Source: Rheinheimera soli
GTDB taxonomy: Bacteria; Pseudomonadota; Gammaproteobacteria; Enterobacterales; Alteromonadaceae
Direction: 5' to 3'
DNA length: 64,000 bases
Assembly: GCF_021290985.1 (NCBI RefSeq)
Contig: NZ_JAJOYU010000006.1
Span: 99,867-163,866 of the forward strand
In this document: piece by piece, positions 43,601 to 52,993 of the stretch
How positions within the stretch are numbered: the first letter of the stretch is position 1
Layout: every line of letters begins with the position of its first letter
Translations under genes and position numbers: made by a program
Notes under the pieces: model-generated
Databases searched by the model: none
What the model was told of the DNA's origin: nothing
What the model saw: the letters and a program-made list of their open reading frames with translations, nothing else

Positions 43601-44050
43601 TTATGAGTTCAGTTTTTTCGCGACAATGGCATCTACTGAGGCTTTACCTGCACCGCTGAACAACAGTGAAACACTGGCAGCTAACAGGGCTAAGGCAAAT
43701 TCGTAGCCGTTGGTGCTCATAAAGAAACCGTTGGCAAAATGTACTTTAAAGATGGCCACTAACATGGCGATAATTAAAGTCACTGCGGCAGGGCGGGTCA
43801 GTACACCAAAGACTAATGCCAGACCACCAAAAAACTCAGCTGCACCTGCTAAAAACGCCATCAGTACACCAGGAGCCAGGCCTATGCTTTCCATCCAGCC
43901 GCCAGTGCCTTCCAGGCCGTAGCCACCAAACCAGCCAAATAATTTCTGAGCACCGTGTGCAGCAAAAATAATACCTACTGGAACTCGTAAAGCTAAAGCG
44001 CCAAAACCTGCGTTAGTACCAAAAATTTTCTGTAAAGTTGCTTTGTTCAT
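43601..44050 (-). CDS. DoxX family membrane protein
   Basis: 149 residues from the ATG at 44048-44050 (AAGGTG upstream). Four transmembrane helices carry the DoxX pattern: ALALRVPVGIIFAAHGAQKL, PGVLMAFLAGAAEFFGGLAL, PAAVTLIIAMLVAIFKVHFA and YEFALALLAASVSLLFSG. DoxX proteins are quinone-linked or detoxification-related membrane proteins. It is placed between the LysR gene and the pirin gene and is probably cotranscribed with pirin under LysR control. Confidence 0.88.
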   Translation of the reverse strand: MNKATLQKIFGTNAGFGALALRVPVGIIFAAHGAQKLFGWFGGYGLEGTGGWMESIGLAPGVLMAFLAGAAEFFGGLALVFGVLTRPAAVTLIIAMLVAIFKVHFANGFFMSTNGYEFALALLAASVSLLFSGAGKASVDAIVAKKLNS

Positions 44051-44213
44051 AGTATTCACCTTTAAATAAATTGACCGTTAATTAGGGTTGTCAGACTGCT
44101 TTAAACCGCTTGTCAGTTCCGATTTGTGTACTTTAGAACGGCTTGTATTTTTAAAAAAGCGGAATAAACTGAGTTTATAATTCAAAATATTTGAACATGG
44201 AAATAAAGGTTCT
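44051..44213. promoter_or_regulatory. Divergent promoter region between doxX-pirin and lysR
   Basis: A 163-base AT-rich spacer between the divergent doxX and LysR genes. Such spacers normally carry the LysR operator (T-N11-A). Several candidates are present in the AT-rich part, but none could be singled out by eye. Confidence 0.45.
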
Positions 44214-45128
44214 ATGGCTAATCATCCTATTCTGACGTTGGACGCTTTGCGTGCACTGGACGCTATCGATCGCAAAGGCAGCTTTGCCGCAGCGGCTGAA
44301 CACCTATACAAAGTGCCCTCAGCTTTAAGCTATACCATAGCCAAACTTGAAGCTGACCTTGAAGTACAGCTGTTTGATCGTTCCAAACAAAAAGCACAGC
44401 TGACACCAGCTGGCCAGTTGCTGCTGCAACAAGGGCGTGAATTATTGCAGGCCGCCAGTCGCTTGCAGGATGCAATTAAGCAAGTGGACACGGGCTGGGA
44501 AACTCAGTTTGTGATTGCCAAAGACAGCATAGTGCCGTATCCGCCCGTGCTGAGCCTTATTCATGAATTTATGGCGCTTGGCAAAATGACCGAAGTCAGT
44601 ATGCGTGAAGAAGTATTAGGTGGCGGCTGGGAGGCTTTGGAAACAGGGCGTGCGCAAATTGCGATAGGGGTATCGGCCGATATGCCCAAAGGAAAATACG
44701 AACTGGTGCCTATTGGCGAAGTAGAGTTTGTCTTTGCGCTGTCGCCGCAACATGAACTAGCCAATATCAACAGACAGATTGACTTAGCCGATGTAGAGCA
44801 GGAAACGGCCATAGTGGTGTCGGATTCGGCTTTGGATGCACCCAAACGAAGTTCAGGCTTATTTACCACCAGACGCGCGCTAAAGGTCAGTTCAATGCAA
44901 GCAAAAATTGCCGCTCAGGTGCAGGGGTTAGGGGTAGGTTTTTTACCAAAGCATTTAATTCAGGACGAATTAGCCAGAGGTTTATTAATTGCCAAAAAAA
45001 CCAGCATTCCACGCGAAAAGGCGATGTTGTATCTGGCCTGGCAAAAACAAGGTCAGGGCAAAGCACTGCAGTGGTTTAGTGAAGCTTTTAGCCATTATCC
45101 CTGGCTAAAAGTTTGGTCAGGCACCTGA
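44214..45128 (+). CDS. LysR-family transcriptional regulator
   Basis: 304 residues. The N-terminal winged HTH is TLDALRALDAIDRKGSFAAA, AEHLYKVPSALSYTIAKLEA and VQLFDRSKQKAQLTPAGQLL. The effector-binding part has two lobes (EVSMREEVLGGGWEALETGR, IAIGVSADM, QVQGLGVGFLPKHLIQDEL). By position it most likely controls the divergent doxX-pirin genes. Subgroup members respond to small aromatic or quinone compounds, which would fit DoxX and pirin, but this is inference. Confidence 0.92.
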   Translation: MANHPILTLDALRALDAIDRKGSFAAAAEHLYKVPSALSYTIAKLEADLEVQLFDRSKQKAQLTPAGQLLLQQGRELLQAASRLQDAIKQVDTGWETQFVIAKDSIVPYPPVLSLIHEFMALGKMTEVSMREEVLGGGWEALETGRAQIAIGVSADMPKGKYELVPIGEVEFVFALSPQHELANINRQIDLADVEQETAIVVSDSALDAPKRSSGLFTTRRALKVSSMQAKIAAQVQGLGVGFLPKHLIQDELARGLLIAKKTSIPREKAMLYLAWQKQGQGKALQWFSEAFSHYPWLKVWSGT

Positions 45129-45197
45129 ACAAACTGGGCTATGTTATAGTTTTGCACGTAGCCTGATACCAACAACACAAAGTGAAAGAGATGGGCA

Positions 45198-45782
45198 TTG
45201 AATAAAAAAATTAAAGCTGTAGTGTTTGATTTGGATGGCACTTTGGTGGACTCCAAACTGGATTTTTCTGAGCTGCGTCGCCGTTTAGGCTGGCCTGAGC
45301 AAACGCTGATCCTGGAGCATTTAGCCACCTTAGATTGTGCTTTGAAGAAACAACAGGCAGAGCAAATTATTATCGACTTTGAACTGGAAGGTGCGCGTAA
45401 CGCCAGTTGGATGCCCAATGCAGATCTGTTGCTGCAGCAACTGAATCGCCAAAACATACCGATGGCAATCTTAACCCGCAATATGCGGCAGGCCACAGAG
45501 TTGTGTGTGCAGGCGTTGAATATTCCTATTAAACTGGTGCTGACCCGCGACGATGCTCCGGCTAAACCTCAGCCTGAAGGTTTATGGTTGATCGCAGAGC
45601 AGCTGGGCGTTACCCCTGATCAAATACTTTATGTAGGCGACTATTTGTTTGATATCCAAACGGCCCGTAATGCTGGTGCTTATTGCTGTTTATACCGCTA
45701 CGGCGATAACCATATTTATGCAGAGCTGGCTGATGTGGTGGTAGACGATCTGCTGGAGCTCGCAGACTGGTTAACAGCCTGA
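45198..45782 (+). CDS. HAD-superfamily phosphatase
   Basis: 194 residues from a TTG start (AGAGATG upstream; the nearby ATG at 45191 opens a four-codon ORF only). The haloacid-dehalogenase motifs are VVFDLDGTLVDSKLDF (nucleophile and acid/base Asp), MAILTRNMRQATELC (motif II Thr), the Lys in DDAPAKPQPEGLW, and LYVGDYLFDIQTARNAG (motif IV). It is similar in layout to phosphoglycolate and pyrophosphate phosphatases. The substrate is not defined. Confidence 0.88.
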   Translation: MNKKIKAVVFDLDGTLVDSKLDFSELRRRLGWPEQTLILEHLATLDCALKKQQAEQIIIDFELEGARNASWMPNADLLLQQLNRQNIPMAILTRNMRQATELCVQALNIPIKLVLTRDDAPAKPQPEGLWLIAEQLGVTPDQILYVGDYLFDIQTARNAGAYCCLYRYGDNHIYAELADVVVDDLLELADWLTA

Positions 45783-45858
45783 CGTATAGCACTCTGTTCT
45801 GGACTTTTAGGCATAATGTTTCTAACATTTGTTTAACAGTGCCTGAAGGAGCAGTCAT

Positions 45859-46209
45859 ATGAGTTACACCCAGTGGTTACATCAACAATGTCCGGAAACA
45901 CAGACATGGCCGTCCGTGGACACCTTTGCCTTAATTCAGCAAGCCAAAGCAACACAGCCTTGTAAAAGGCTGGAAATACTGCTGATGATCGCCTGGGTTT
46001 TCTGTTTTACCTTGCTGTCAGGTTTTATTGGTCAGCCGCTGTTGGAGGTATCTGCGCAAGGATTCTTTTGGTCCGCAGAAGCTGTCTGTGCAGTGCTGGC
46101 AGGGGCTTTTTTCTGTACTTTTCTTGATCAAAAAATGCAGCGGCGCTTGATACAGAAAAAACTGTTAGAGCTGGTCAAACAACATCAGGTAGCGCAAAAA
46201 GCATTGTAA
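45859..46209 (+). CDS. Two-helix membrane protein of unknown function
   Basis: 116 residues. A soluble N-terminus (about 1-38) is followed by two transmembrane helices (LEILLMIAWVFCFTLLSGF and FWSAEAVCAVLAGAFFCTFL) and a Lys/Gln-rich cytoplasmic tail. A GAAGGAG ribosome site precedes the ATG. No family is recognised. The size and layout resemble small partner proteins of membrane regulators, and the next gene encodes such a regulator on the same strand. Confidence 0.65.
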   Translation: MSYTQWLHQQCPETQTWPSVDTFALIQQAKATQPCKRLEILLMIAWVFCFTLLSGFIGQPLLEVSAQGFFWSAEAVCAVLAGAFFCTFLDQKMQRRLIQKKLLELVKQHQVAQKAL

Positions 46210-46314
46210 ATTCTGAGCTATTCCAGAGATTCATTAGTATTCCGGTATATTCAGCTTCCTATTTCTGTGGGAATTCCCGAGCATTACCAGGACTTCAACA
46301 CACAAGGAACTGTT

Positions 46315-47028
46315 ATGACCTTAGGCGATTATATTAAAGACAAGCGTGCAACAATGCAGTTAAGCCAGCCACAACTGGCTGAGCAAATAGGCATTGAGCA
46401 GTCTTATTTATCCAAATTGGAAAACGATAAATCCCTGCCATCCAACGAAGTATTCCGTCGTCTTCTGACGGCTTTGAACCTGTCCTTACCTGCATTTATT
46501 GCAGCTTTTTCTGCGCAGGAAATACAGCAACTGACCGCCATAGCTGATGTCGAGTTTTATCTGAAACAGCAGAACAGCAAGCAGCAACGCCACTCCGGTT
46601 GGTTAGTGCTGAGTTTAAGTTTTGTTTTTGCCTTAGGGGCCGTCTGTTTTTACGCTGGTTTTCAGGCGTTATGTTTTCCTGAGAAACTCTACCAGTATCA
46701 ATCTCAAGGTGTTGTATTACCTGGCGAATCAGCTTTTGTATTTAACGACTGGAATCAAAGTTATTCTTTCTTTCCCAGTACTGATAAAGAGATGGAGCAA
46801 AAGAAGAAGGAGATGTATCAACGTTTAGCCCAACTGACAGAACATAGCTTTGAAAATCTGGGCCAGTATTACACTCGCACTGTAGAGGGCGGCAGCCGTA
46901 CTTTTGAATATAAAACAGCCAGCCGTGTTAACCGCACTGGCAACACAGTACTGCAACTGCTTGGCTTATTTTTGATGGTATTTAGTGCTGTGTTAAGTCT
47001 GGGCCGCAAGGCATTGTTACGGATCTGA
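46315..47028 (+). CDS. Membrane-anchored XRE/HTH regulator
   Basis: 237 residues from the ATG at 46315 (AAGGA upstream). The N-terminal Cro/CI HTH is LGDYIKDKRATMQLSQPQLA, IGIEQSYLSKLENDKSLPS and EVFRRLLTALNLS. A transmembrane helix follows (WLVLSLSFVFALGAVCFYAG), then a probable periplasmic domain of about 100 residues (FVFNDWNQSYSFFPS, YYTRTVEGGSRTFEYKTASR) and a second helix (VLQLLGLFLMVFSAVLSLG). This is the layout of a one-component membrane regulator in which the outer domain senses and the inner domain binds DNA. The target is unknown. Confidence 0.82.
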   Translation: MTLGDYIKDKRATMQLSQPQLAEQIGIEQSYLSKLENDKSLPSNEVFRRLLTALNLSLPAFIAAFSAQEIQQLTAIADVEFYLKQQNSKQQRHSGWLVLSLSFVFALGAVCFYAGFQALCFPEKLYQYQSQGVVLPGESAFVFNDWNQSYSFFPSTDKEMEQKKKEMYQRLAQLTEHSFENLGQYYTRTVEGGSRTFEYKTASRVNRTGNTVLQLLGLFLMVFSAVLSLGRKALLRI

Positions 47029-47065
47029 ACACAAGGGCCACTACTGCCCCTGTTTTACGTTGCTG

Positions 47066-47866
47066 CTAAATTTCGCGATCCAGCACCTTTGGCAGACGGC
47101 GGTGTTTTTCTTTGGCTTCTTTAATGGCGTCACTAAAAGCGGACGCCAGAATGCCTGTTGGCACTGCAATCATACATATACCTGTGACTGCAGTAATACC
47201 TGCCAAAACACGGCCAAGTACAGTGATAGGGTAGACATCACCATAACCTACAGTGGTTAACGTGGCGACAGCCCACCAGGTTGCCCGGGGGATAGAGCCA
47301 AAAGCTTCTGGCTGAATATCCCCTTCGACTAAATACAGGCAAGTGGCGGCAAACAGCAAAATAACCAGACCAAAAATACCACTGACCAAGAGCTCATAAG
47401 TGCGGCTGCGGATGGCGACTACTATACATTCCAGCGCAGTGGAAAAACGCCCAAGTCGTGCTAATCGCACTACGCGAATTAATAACACCAGACGTAAAAT
47501 GACACCGCCATTCCCCATATAGAGCGAAAAGGCGACCAGGATCGCCAATAAGTCGGCCATGGCAAAAAAGGAAAAGAAATGTTGCCAGCGACTTTTTATC
47601 GAATCATTTTCAATGCAAGTCCAAAGCCTTGCCAGATACTCCAGCAAAAACAGCGAACCTAAAGCCAGCTCAGTGTAACGAAACCAATGTTCATGCCCCT
47701 TGCTGATATTGGGTTCGGTCTGAATAATGGCCAGCAGAATTCCTGCAAGTATCACCAGTGCTATGGCTATATTGAGCGGAGACATGCCACGGCCTGAATA
47801 CAGCACAGGATCCAGCTGATGAGCCAGGCGTGAGCGGAGTTTGTGCAACAAGCTGTGATCGTGCAT
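47066..47866 (-). CDS. Voltage-gated-type potassium/ion channel
   Basis: 266 residues from the ATG at 47864-47866. Six-helix voltage-gated layout: the S4 segment RLVLLIRVVRLARLGR has spaced arginines, and the pore has the potassium filter TTVGYGDVYPITVLGR, followed by the S6 helix VLAGITAVTGICMIAVPTGI. The short C-terminus (KEAKEKHRRLPKVL) has no cyclic-nucleotide domain. It forms a tetrameric potassium channel in the inner membrane. A longer open frame to 47923 exists but has no better start. Confidence 0.9.
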   Translation of the reverse strand: MHDHSLLHKLRSRLAHQLDPVLYSGRGMSPLNIAIALVILAGILLAIIQTEPNISKGHEHWFRYTELALGSLFLLEYLARLWTCIENDSIKSRWQHFFSFFAMADLLAILVAFSLYMGNGGVILRLVLLIRVVRLARLGRFSTALECIVVAIRSRTYELLVSGIFGLVILLFAATCLYLVEGDIQPEAFGSIPRATWWAVATLTTVGYGDVYPITVLGRVLAGITAVTGICMIAVPTGILASAFSDAIKEAKEKHRRLPKVLDREI

Positions 47867-47943
47867 AACACACCAGGTTGAAAAGCTTTGGCTAATTGTC
47901 TCGGCAAGAGCTTGATATAGCAAGGCTATCTTTTAGGTCGCTG

Positions 47944-48342
47944 TTAAAAACCTGTCAGCACCTGATCCAAAGTGCCCAGGCTGTGCTGTGACAAGGCCTG
48001 TTGCCGCTCCTGCTCAGTTAAAATCCCGACAAAAGGTGTGCGGCGGCGTAACTTACGCAAATAAGGGCTGTCTTCTGTGATGCCGTCACAAAACTGTTTT
48101 GGCTGCTGATACAACTCCAGTACAGATACCCAATGTAAGTAGGCACCATAACCCAGCTGGCCATTATCACGACGTTCGTCCAGTTTGGCTTTCACCTGCT
48201 CCAGTAAAGCAGGCTCTGCTAATAATTTGGCCGCAATAGCCTGATGCAGCACCAGAATTTGCCGGTCGATATTTTCATCTTTAATACCGGTTTTTTTTAC
48301 TCTGTAGGGTCTGTCTCTTTTATTACTTTTAGGTGTCCACAT
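47944..48342 (-). CDS. 132-aa protein following dnaE2, unknown function
   Basis: 132 residues, basic, starting MWTPKSNKRDRPYRVKKTGI, then a helical middle (LVLHQAIAAKLLAEPALLEQ) and a basic end (YLRKLRRRTPFVGILTEQER). It has no signal peptide or membrane span. It begins 18 bases after the dnaE2 stop, the fourth gene of the LexA-controlled mutasome operon. Basic Arg/Lys clusters could contact DNA. No named family is recognised, so a role in translesion synthesis is inferred from position only. Confidence 0.65.
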   Translation of the reverse strand: MWTPKSNKRDRPYRVKKTGIKDENIDRQILVLHQAIAAKLLAEPALLEQVKAKLDERRDNGQLGYGAYLHWVSVLELYQQPKQFCDGITEDSPYLRKLRRRTPFVGILTEQERQQALSQHSLGTLDQVLTGF

Positions 48343-48360
48343 CGTCTTTATTCTTTCGTG

Positions 48361-51300
48361 TTAATGGAACTCTCGGGAGTAGGATTTCAGCGAGCCAAGT
48401 AGTGGCGTCAGGTCGGTTAAACGACCGGCGATAATATGAATCACGCCGTCTTTTTTCTCCAAAATGCCGTTTACCTTTAATAATTTAGATTTTAAATAGG
48501 CCTGACGCTGAGCCGAGGCTGTGGCCGACCAGACCACTAAATTACTAAAACCTGTGCCATCTTCCAGCGTGATAAAAGTCACACCCGATGCAGTGCCAGG
48601 GCTTTGCCTCGCTGTGACTAAACCTATTACAGTCACCACCGACTTATGGTTCAGTGCAGTAAGCTCTGCCGCCTGGGCAAATTTTCCCAGTACTCCTTGT
48701 TGTTTTAATAACTGCACCGGATGAGTACGTAAGCTCAGGCCTGTACTTTGATAATCTTCCACCACTTCAGCCAGTTCTGAAGGCAGAGGCAACTGGTACT
48801 GGGTTTGATAAGGCTCGGCTGCTAATAAAGGCAATTTATGCTGCTGATCCAACAGTTGCCAACGCGCCTGATAACGTTGCCCCGACAACTGCTGCAAGGC
48901 GTTGGCACTGGCAAGTGCGGTTAAATCGCTATCACTCAGTCCAGATTGCGCTACTTCAGCAAGTTGCTGATAACCACCTTCAGGCCTGTGTTTTAACAAA
49001 AGCTGTGCCCCTTGCTGACTTAAGCCTTTGACCAGTCGCAACCCTAAGCGGATCGCAAAACCTGAATTCGTAGTGGCAGTTTTAGTTGCTAAAGAGCTTG
49101 GCAGCATCAAATGATCCCAATCCGATTGATTAACACAAACAGGCAGCACCTCCACATCATGTTGCCTGGCATCCTGGATAAGCTGGCTGGGTGCATAAAA
49201 CCCCATAGGCTGGCTATTTAGCAAAGCGACATAAAAAGCCACAGGGTAATAATGTTTTAAATAAGCTGAGACATAAGCCAGCACAGCAAAACTGGCTGAA
49301 TGCGATTCAGGAAAACCATATTCACCAAAACCACAAATTTGCTGGTAAATACGTTCGGCAAAATCCAGCTGATAGCCTCTGCTTAACATGCCGTCTATTA
49401 GTTTTTGTTTAAACTGGATCAGCTCGCCGGTTTTTTTCCAACTGGCCATAGCTCGGCGAAGTTGATCGGCTTCACCACCGCTAAAACCTGCTGCCACCAT
49501 CGCCAGTTTAATCACCTGCTCCTGAAAAATAGGCACACCTAAAGTACGTTCCAGCACTTTTTGTACTGCAGGCGAAGGGTAAGACACAGCTTCTTCGCCA
49601 TTGCGGCGTTTTAAATAAGGATGCACCATATCGCCCTGAATAGGGCCAGGTCGTACTATGGCTATCTGGATCACTAAGTCGTAATAGGTCTTGGGGCGAA
49701 GCCGTGGCAACATCGACATTTGAGCGCGAGATTCAATCTGGAATAAACCTACCGTATCGGCTTTTTGAATAGCTTTATAGACTTCTGGATCGTCACCTGC
49801 TTTGGTGATAGCTGCTATGCTTAAATCGGTATTCTGGTAACGCCTGACCAAATCAAAAGCCTTGCGAATGGCGCACAACATGCCCAAAGCCAACACATCT
49901 ACTTTTAATAGCTTTAATGATTCCAGATCATCTTTATCCCACTGGATCACGGTGCGATCGGCCATGGCTGCATTTTCCACCGGCACCAGTTCGTACAAAG
50001 GCCCTTCTGAAATAACAAAGCCCCCAACATGCTGAGATAAATGCCGTGGCATGCCAACCAGCTGCTGCACCAGTTGCACCAACAACTGAGCTTTTTTCGC
50101 TTGAGGATCCAGCCCCAATTGAGTCAGCTGGCTGCTCCAGTGCTGACTTTTATCCCGCCTATGCAGGTTCTTTAAGAAAAACTCCACCTGATGCAGCTCA
50201 AAACCCAAAGCTTTGCTGATATCGCGAAAAGCACTTTTAAAGCGATAGCAAATCACAGTGGCAGCCAGCGCTGCGCGTTCACGGCCGTATTTCTGGTAAA
50301 TATACTGGATCACTTCTTCACGGCGTTCATGTTCAAAATCTACATCTATATCAGGAGGTTCTGCCCGTTCTATCGAAATAAAGCGTTCGATTAAAACCTG
50401 AATTTGACGTGGATCAACAGCAGTAATAGCCAGGCAATAACAGACCACTGAGTTAGCCGCCGAGCCACGGCCCTGATACAAAATCTGCTGTTTTTGTGCA
50501 AATACCACCAAATCATGAATAGTTAAAAAGTAGAAGGGGTAGTTCAGCTGTTCTATTAAATCCAGCTCTTTGTTGATGGTCTGCTGGATATCGTCTGGTA
50601 CACCTTCAGGGAAACGTTGTTTCTCGCCCGCTTTCACCAAGTCCCGTAAATGTTGCATAGCAGTTTTGCCTGCAGGCACCAGTTCAGCCGGGTACTGGTA
50701 ACTTAGTTCATCCAATGAAAAATGGCATAAATCAGCCAGTTTTTGGCTATTGTCCAAAAGCTCTGCCGGAAATAACTGCTGTAATTTTTTAATAGGCCTT
50801 AAGCTTTGTTCGGCGTTACTTAATAACTGCCGCGCCATATCAGGCACAGCACAGCCCGCTTGAATGGCACTTAATGCATGTTGCAAAGGTAAACGGCTGG
50901 CCTGATGCATCAGCACTTCACCTGTAGCACAGCAAGGCAGTTGGAGTCGCTCTGCCAACTGTTGGCAGTAGGGCTGATAAAACTGATCCTGACTTTGTAA
51001 TTTGCGGCTGGCTCCAAGCCATAACCGCTCTGCATGATGTTGATGTAACCAGTTGCCCCAGTACTGATCGGTTTGATCATCGCCACTGGGTAGCCAAAGG
51101 ATCTGGCAATGCTGCACACGCTGAATGTCCCATTCGGCCAACTGGTACGAGCCTTTTTCGGCGCGGCGTCTGGCCTGAGTGATAATACGGCATAACTCGC
51201 TATAGGCTGTTTTATCCGGACAGAGCAATACCAGCCGTAATTGCGGGTTCAGTACCAGCAAAGAGCCAATAATCAGTTTAAGTGGCAATTGTTTTTCTTT

Positions 51301-51489
51301 GATCTGATGGTGAGCGCGTACTACGCCTGCCAGCGAGCATTCATCAGTAATTGCCAAGGCCTTATAGCCTAAAGCTGCGGCTTGTTGCACCAATTCAGCC
51401 GGACTGGAAGCGCCTTGCAGAAAGGAAAAATGACTCTGGCAAAAGAGCTCGGAGTAGCTGTTGTTTTTACTGCAGGCTGGGATTTTCAT
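48361..51489 (-). CDS. dnaE2: Error-prone DNA polymerase DnaE2
   Basis: 1042 residues. The PHP domain is at the N-terminus (YSELFCQSHFSFLQGASSPA, LGYKALAITDECSLAGVVRA). The polymerase core has the catalytic acidic pair in EPPDIDVDFEHERREEV, and it also has LYQGRGSAANSVVCYCL and GFPESHSASFAVLAYVSAYL. The C-terminal OB fold (VVTVIGLVTARQSPGTASGV) is present. This is the short DnaE2 type, without the proofreading-related extension of DnaE1. It performs SOS-induced mutagenic synthesis together with ImuA and ImuB. Its ATG overlaps the imuB stop by one base (TGATG), so it is translationally coupled. Confidence 0.95.
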   Translation of the reverse strand: MKIPACSKNNSYSELFCQSHFSFLQGASSPAELVQQAAALGYKALAITDECSLAGVVRAHHQIKEKQLPLKLIIGSLLVLNPQLRLVLLCPDKTAYSELCRIITQARRRAEKGSYQLAEWDIQRVQHCQILWLPSGDDQTDQYWGNWLHQHHAERLWLGASRKLQSQDQFYQPYCQQLAERLQLPCCATGEVLMHQASRLPLQHALSAIQAGCAVPDMARQLLSNAEQSLRPIKKLQQLFPAELLDNSQKLADLCHFSLDELSYQYPAELVPAGKTAMQHLRDLVKAGEKQRFPEGVPDDIQQTINKELDLIEQLNYPFYFLTIHDLVVFAQKQQILYQGRGSAANSVVCYCLAITAVDPRQIQVLIERFISIERAEPPDIDVDFEHERREEVIQYIYQKYGRERAALAATVICYRFKSAFRDISKALGFELHQVEFFLKNLHRRDKSQHWSSQLTQLGLDPQAKKAQLLVQLVQQLVGMPRHLSQHVGGFVISEGPLYELVPVENAAMADRTVIQWDKDDLESLKLLKVDVLALGMLCAIRKAFDLVRRYQNTDLSIAAITKAGDDPEVYKAIQKADTVGLFQIESRAQMSMLPRLRPKTYYDLVIQIAIVRPGPIQGDMVHPYLKRRNGEEAVSYPSPAVQKVLERTLGVPIFQEQVIKLAMVAAGFSGGEADQLRRAMASWKKTGELIQFKQKLIDGMLSRGYQLDFAERIYQQICGFGEYGFPESHSASFAVLAYVSAYLKHYYPVAFYVALLNSQPMGFYAPSQLIQDARQHDVEVLPVCVNQSDWDHLMLPSSLATKTATTNSGFAIRLGLRLVKGLSQQGAQLLLKHRPEGGYQQLAEVAQSGLSDSDLTALASANALQQLSGQRYQARWQLLDQQHKLPLLAAEPYQTQYQLPLPSELAEVVEDYQSTGLSLRTHPVQLLKQQGVLGKFAQAAELTALNHKSVVTVIGLVTARQSPGTASGVTFITLEDGTGFSNLVVWSATASAQRQAYLKSKLLKVNGILEKKDGVIHIIAGRLTDLTPLLGSLKSYSREFH

Positions 51490-52982
51490 CAGCTGAAATA
51501 CCCCTGTACGTATAGCTGCTCTGGCTGCTGCAAATTACGGTAGAGCCATAACCACTGGCCCTGCGCATTCTGGCCGACATAATAATCACGGTGCTGGCTT
51601 TGTTGTTGCCACCAACCACTGCTTAAGCGTTCAGGGCCATAGTGTAGCTGCAACTGCTGTTGTTGCTCTGCATCCAAAGCCAAAGGTGGATCCACTAAAA
51701 ATGCGGGGCGCACCGCAGCTAAAGTACCGGCAATAGCAGCTTGTGGCTCTAAAGCACCTGCATAGCTACTGGCCTGTTCCGGCAGCAGATCATTGAGTAG
51801 ACAAGGGCTTTTTACCTGTTCCTTTCCCAAACGTGCCTGCAGTAATGACAAGAGCTGAAGGGCTGAATACAGCTGTGCTTTACCTGCCCCTAAATGGCCA
51901 GCAAACAGGGTTTTGTACTGAGCGTAACGCGGCCCATTGCGCCTTAAAATCAGTTTCAGCTGGATAACAGGCTTTTTCAGTTTTAAGCGTTCCAGCTGCA
52001 ATTCGCTGATCTTTAGCCAGTCTTTGCTTTGGTATTCGCCCTGAGCTGAATGCAATTGCAGCTGTTGCTGCTGATCCTGGCGCTGCAGTAAGCAAAGTTC
52101 CAACTGATAAGCCAGTTGATCCCGTTGTTGTAAATACAGCTGCAGCAAGCCAAACAAGTGCTGTAAAGGCCCAAGTAACTGATCGCTGCGCTCCATTTCG
52201 TACAGTAGTTCTAACTGCTGCTCAAAGTGTTCTGCGGGCTGAATAAACAGCAGTAACGCGGGTTTTGTTCCTGTCAGTTGTTGTAAATACTGCAGCATTT
52301 CAACACCAAAACGCCGTACCAGTTCGGCCTGTGGAATTTTCAGTACATCGCCTAGTTGTGCAAGCCCAAGCCGCTGTAATTGTTCCTGTAGTTTGTCTGG
52401 CAATTGGGCGTGTTGTAGTGGCAAAGCTTTAAGTTGCTGCTGAATTTTATCGCTTTGCAGTAAAAACTGATCCCAGTGCTGCTGCGCCAATAAACGTGCG
52501 ACTAAAGGCTGCTGTGCTGTGGCAAAATGATACTGATAACCGGCTTGCTGCAACACTTGTTGTATCTGCTGCCAGAACTGTATAGCGCCGCCATACAAAG
52601 CCAGCATAGGGCTTAGTTTCAGCACTAAACCCGAATCCGCTTGCAGTGCTATATCGGCGCAGTATTGATACAAAAGCTGAGCCAGTTGCTGCAGTTGTTG
52701 TTGTTCTTGCTCCGCCTGATGGGGGACCAGCTGCAATTGGTGACATAAAGAGGCTGCGGACGCCAATCCCATGCCCAAAGTTAAACCTGCTTGTCTGGCT
52801 GCAGAGTTGAGTTGCAGCAACTGATGGTCAGCGCCTACTATCGCCAGAGGTGCTGTTAAATCAAGATGATGACTTTTGTCCTGAGTAGATAGGGCTGCAG
52901 TTGTGTTTTGCAGTAATAGCAATTTATCCAGCTGCAATTGCGGGAAATATAAATACAACCAAAACTCCATCTGGGCAGACAT
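51489..52982 (-). CDS. imuB: ImuB, inactive Y-family polymerase-like mutasome hub
   Basis: 497 residues from the ATG at 52980-52982, chosen because GAGG lies nine bases upstream; a TTG at 52997 is an alternative. The N-terminus MSAQMEFWLYLYFPQLQLDK is a Y-family polymerase palm in which the catalytic Asp/Glu triad is not retained. The little-finger region and HhH segment follow (LQRLGLAQLGDVLKIPQAEL). It is very rich in Gln and Leu. ImuB brings DnaE2 to the beta clamp and has no polymerase activity of its own. Its start overlaps the imuA 3' end region and its stop overlaps dnaE2, forming a coupled operon. Confidence 0.9.
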   Translation of the reverse strand: MSAQMEFWLYLYFPQLQLDKLLLLQNTTAALSTQDKSHHLDLTAPLAIVGADHQLLQLNSAARQAGLTLGMGLASAASLCHQLQLVPHQAEQEQQQLQQLAQLLYQYCADIALQADSGLVLKLSPMLALYGGAIQFWQQIQQVLQQAGYQYHFATAQQPLVARLLAQQHWDQFLLQSDKIQQQLKALPLQHAQLPDKLQEQLQRLGLAQLGDVLKIPQAELVRRFGVEMLQYLQQLTGTKPALLLFIQPAEHFEQQLELLYEMERSDQLLGPLQHLFGLLQLYLQQRDQLAYQLELCLLQRQDQQQQLQLHSAQGEYQSKDWLKISELQLERLKLKKPVIQLKLILRRNGPRYAQYKTLFAGHLGAGKAQLYSALQLLSLLQARLGKEQVKSPCLLNDLLPEQASSYAGALEPQAAIAGTLAAVRPAFLVDPPLALDAEQQQQLQLHYGPERLSSGWWQQQSQHRDYYVGQNAQGQWLWLYRNLQQPEQLYVQGYFS

Positions 52983-52993
52983 GAGAAATAGCC

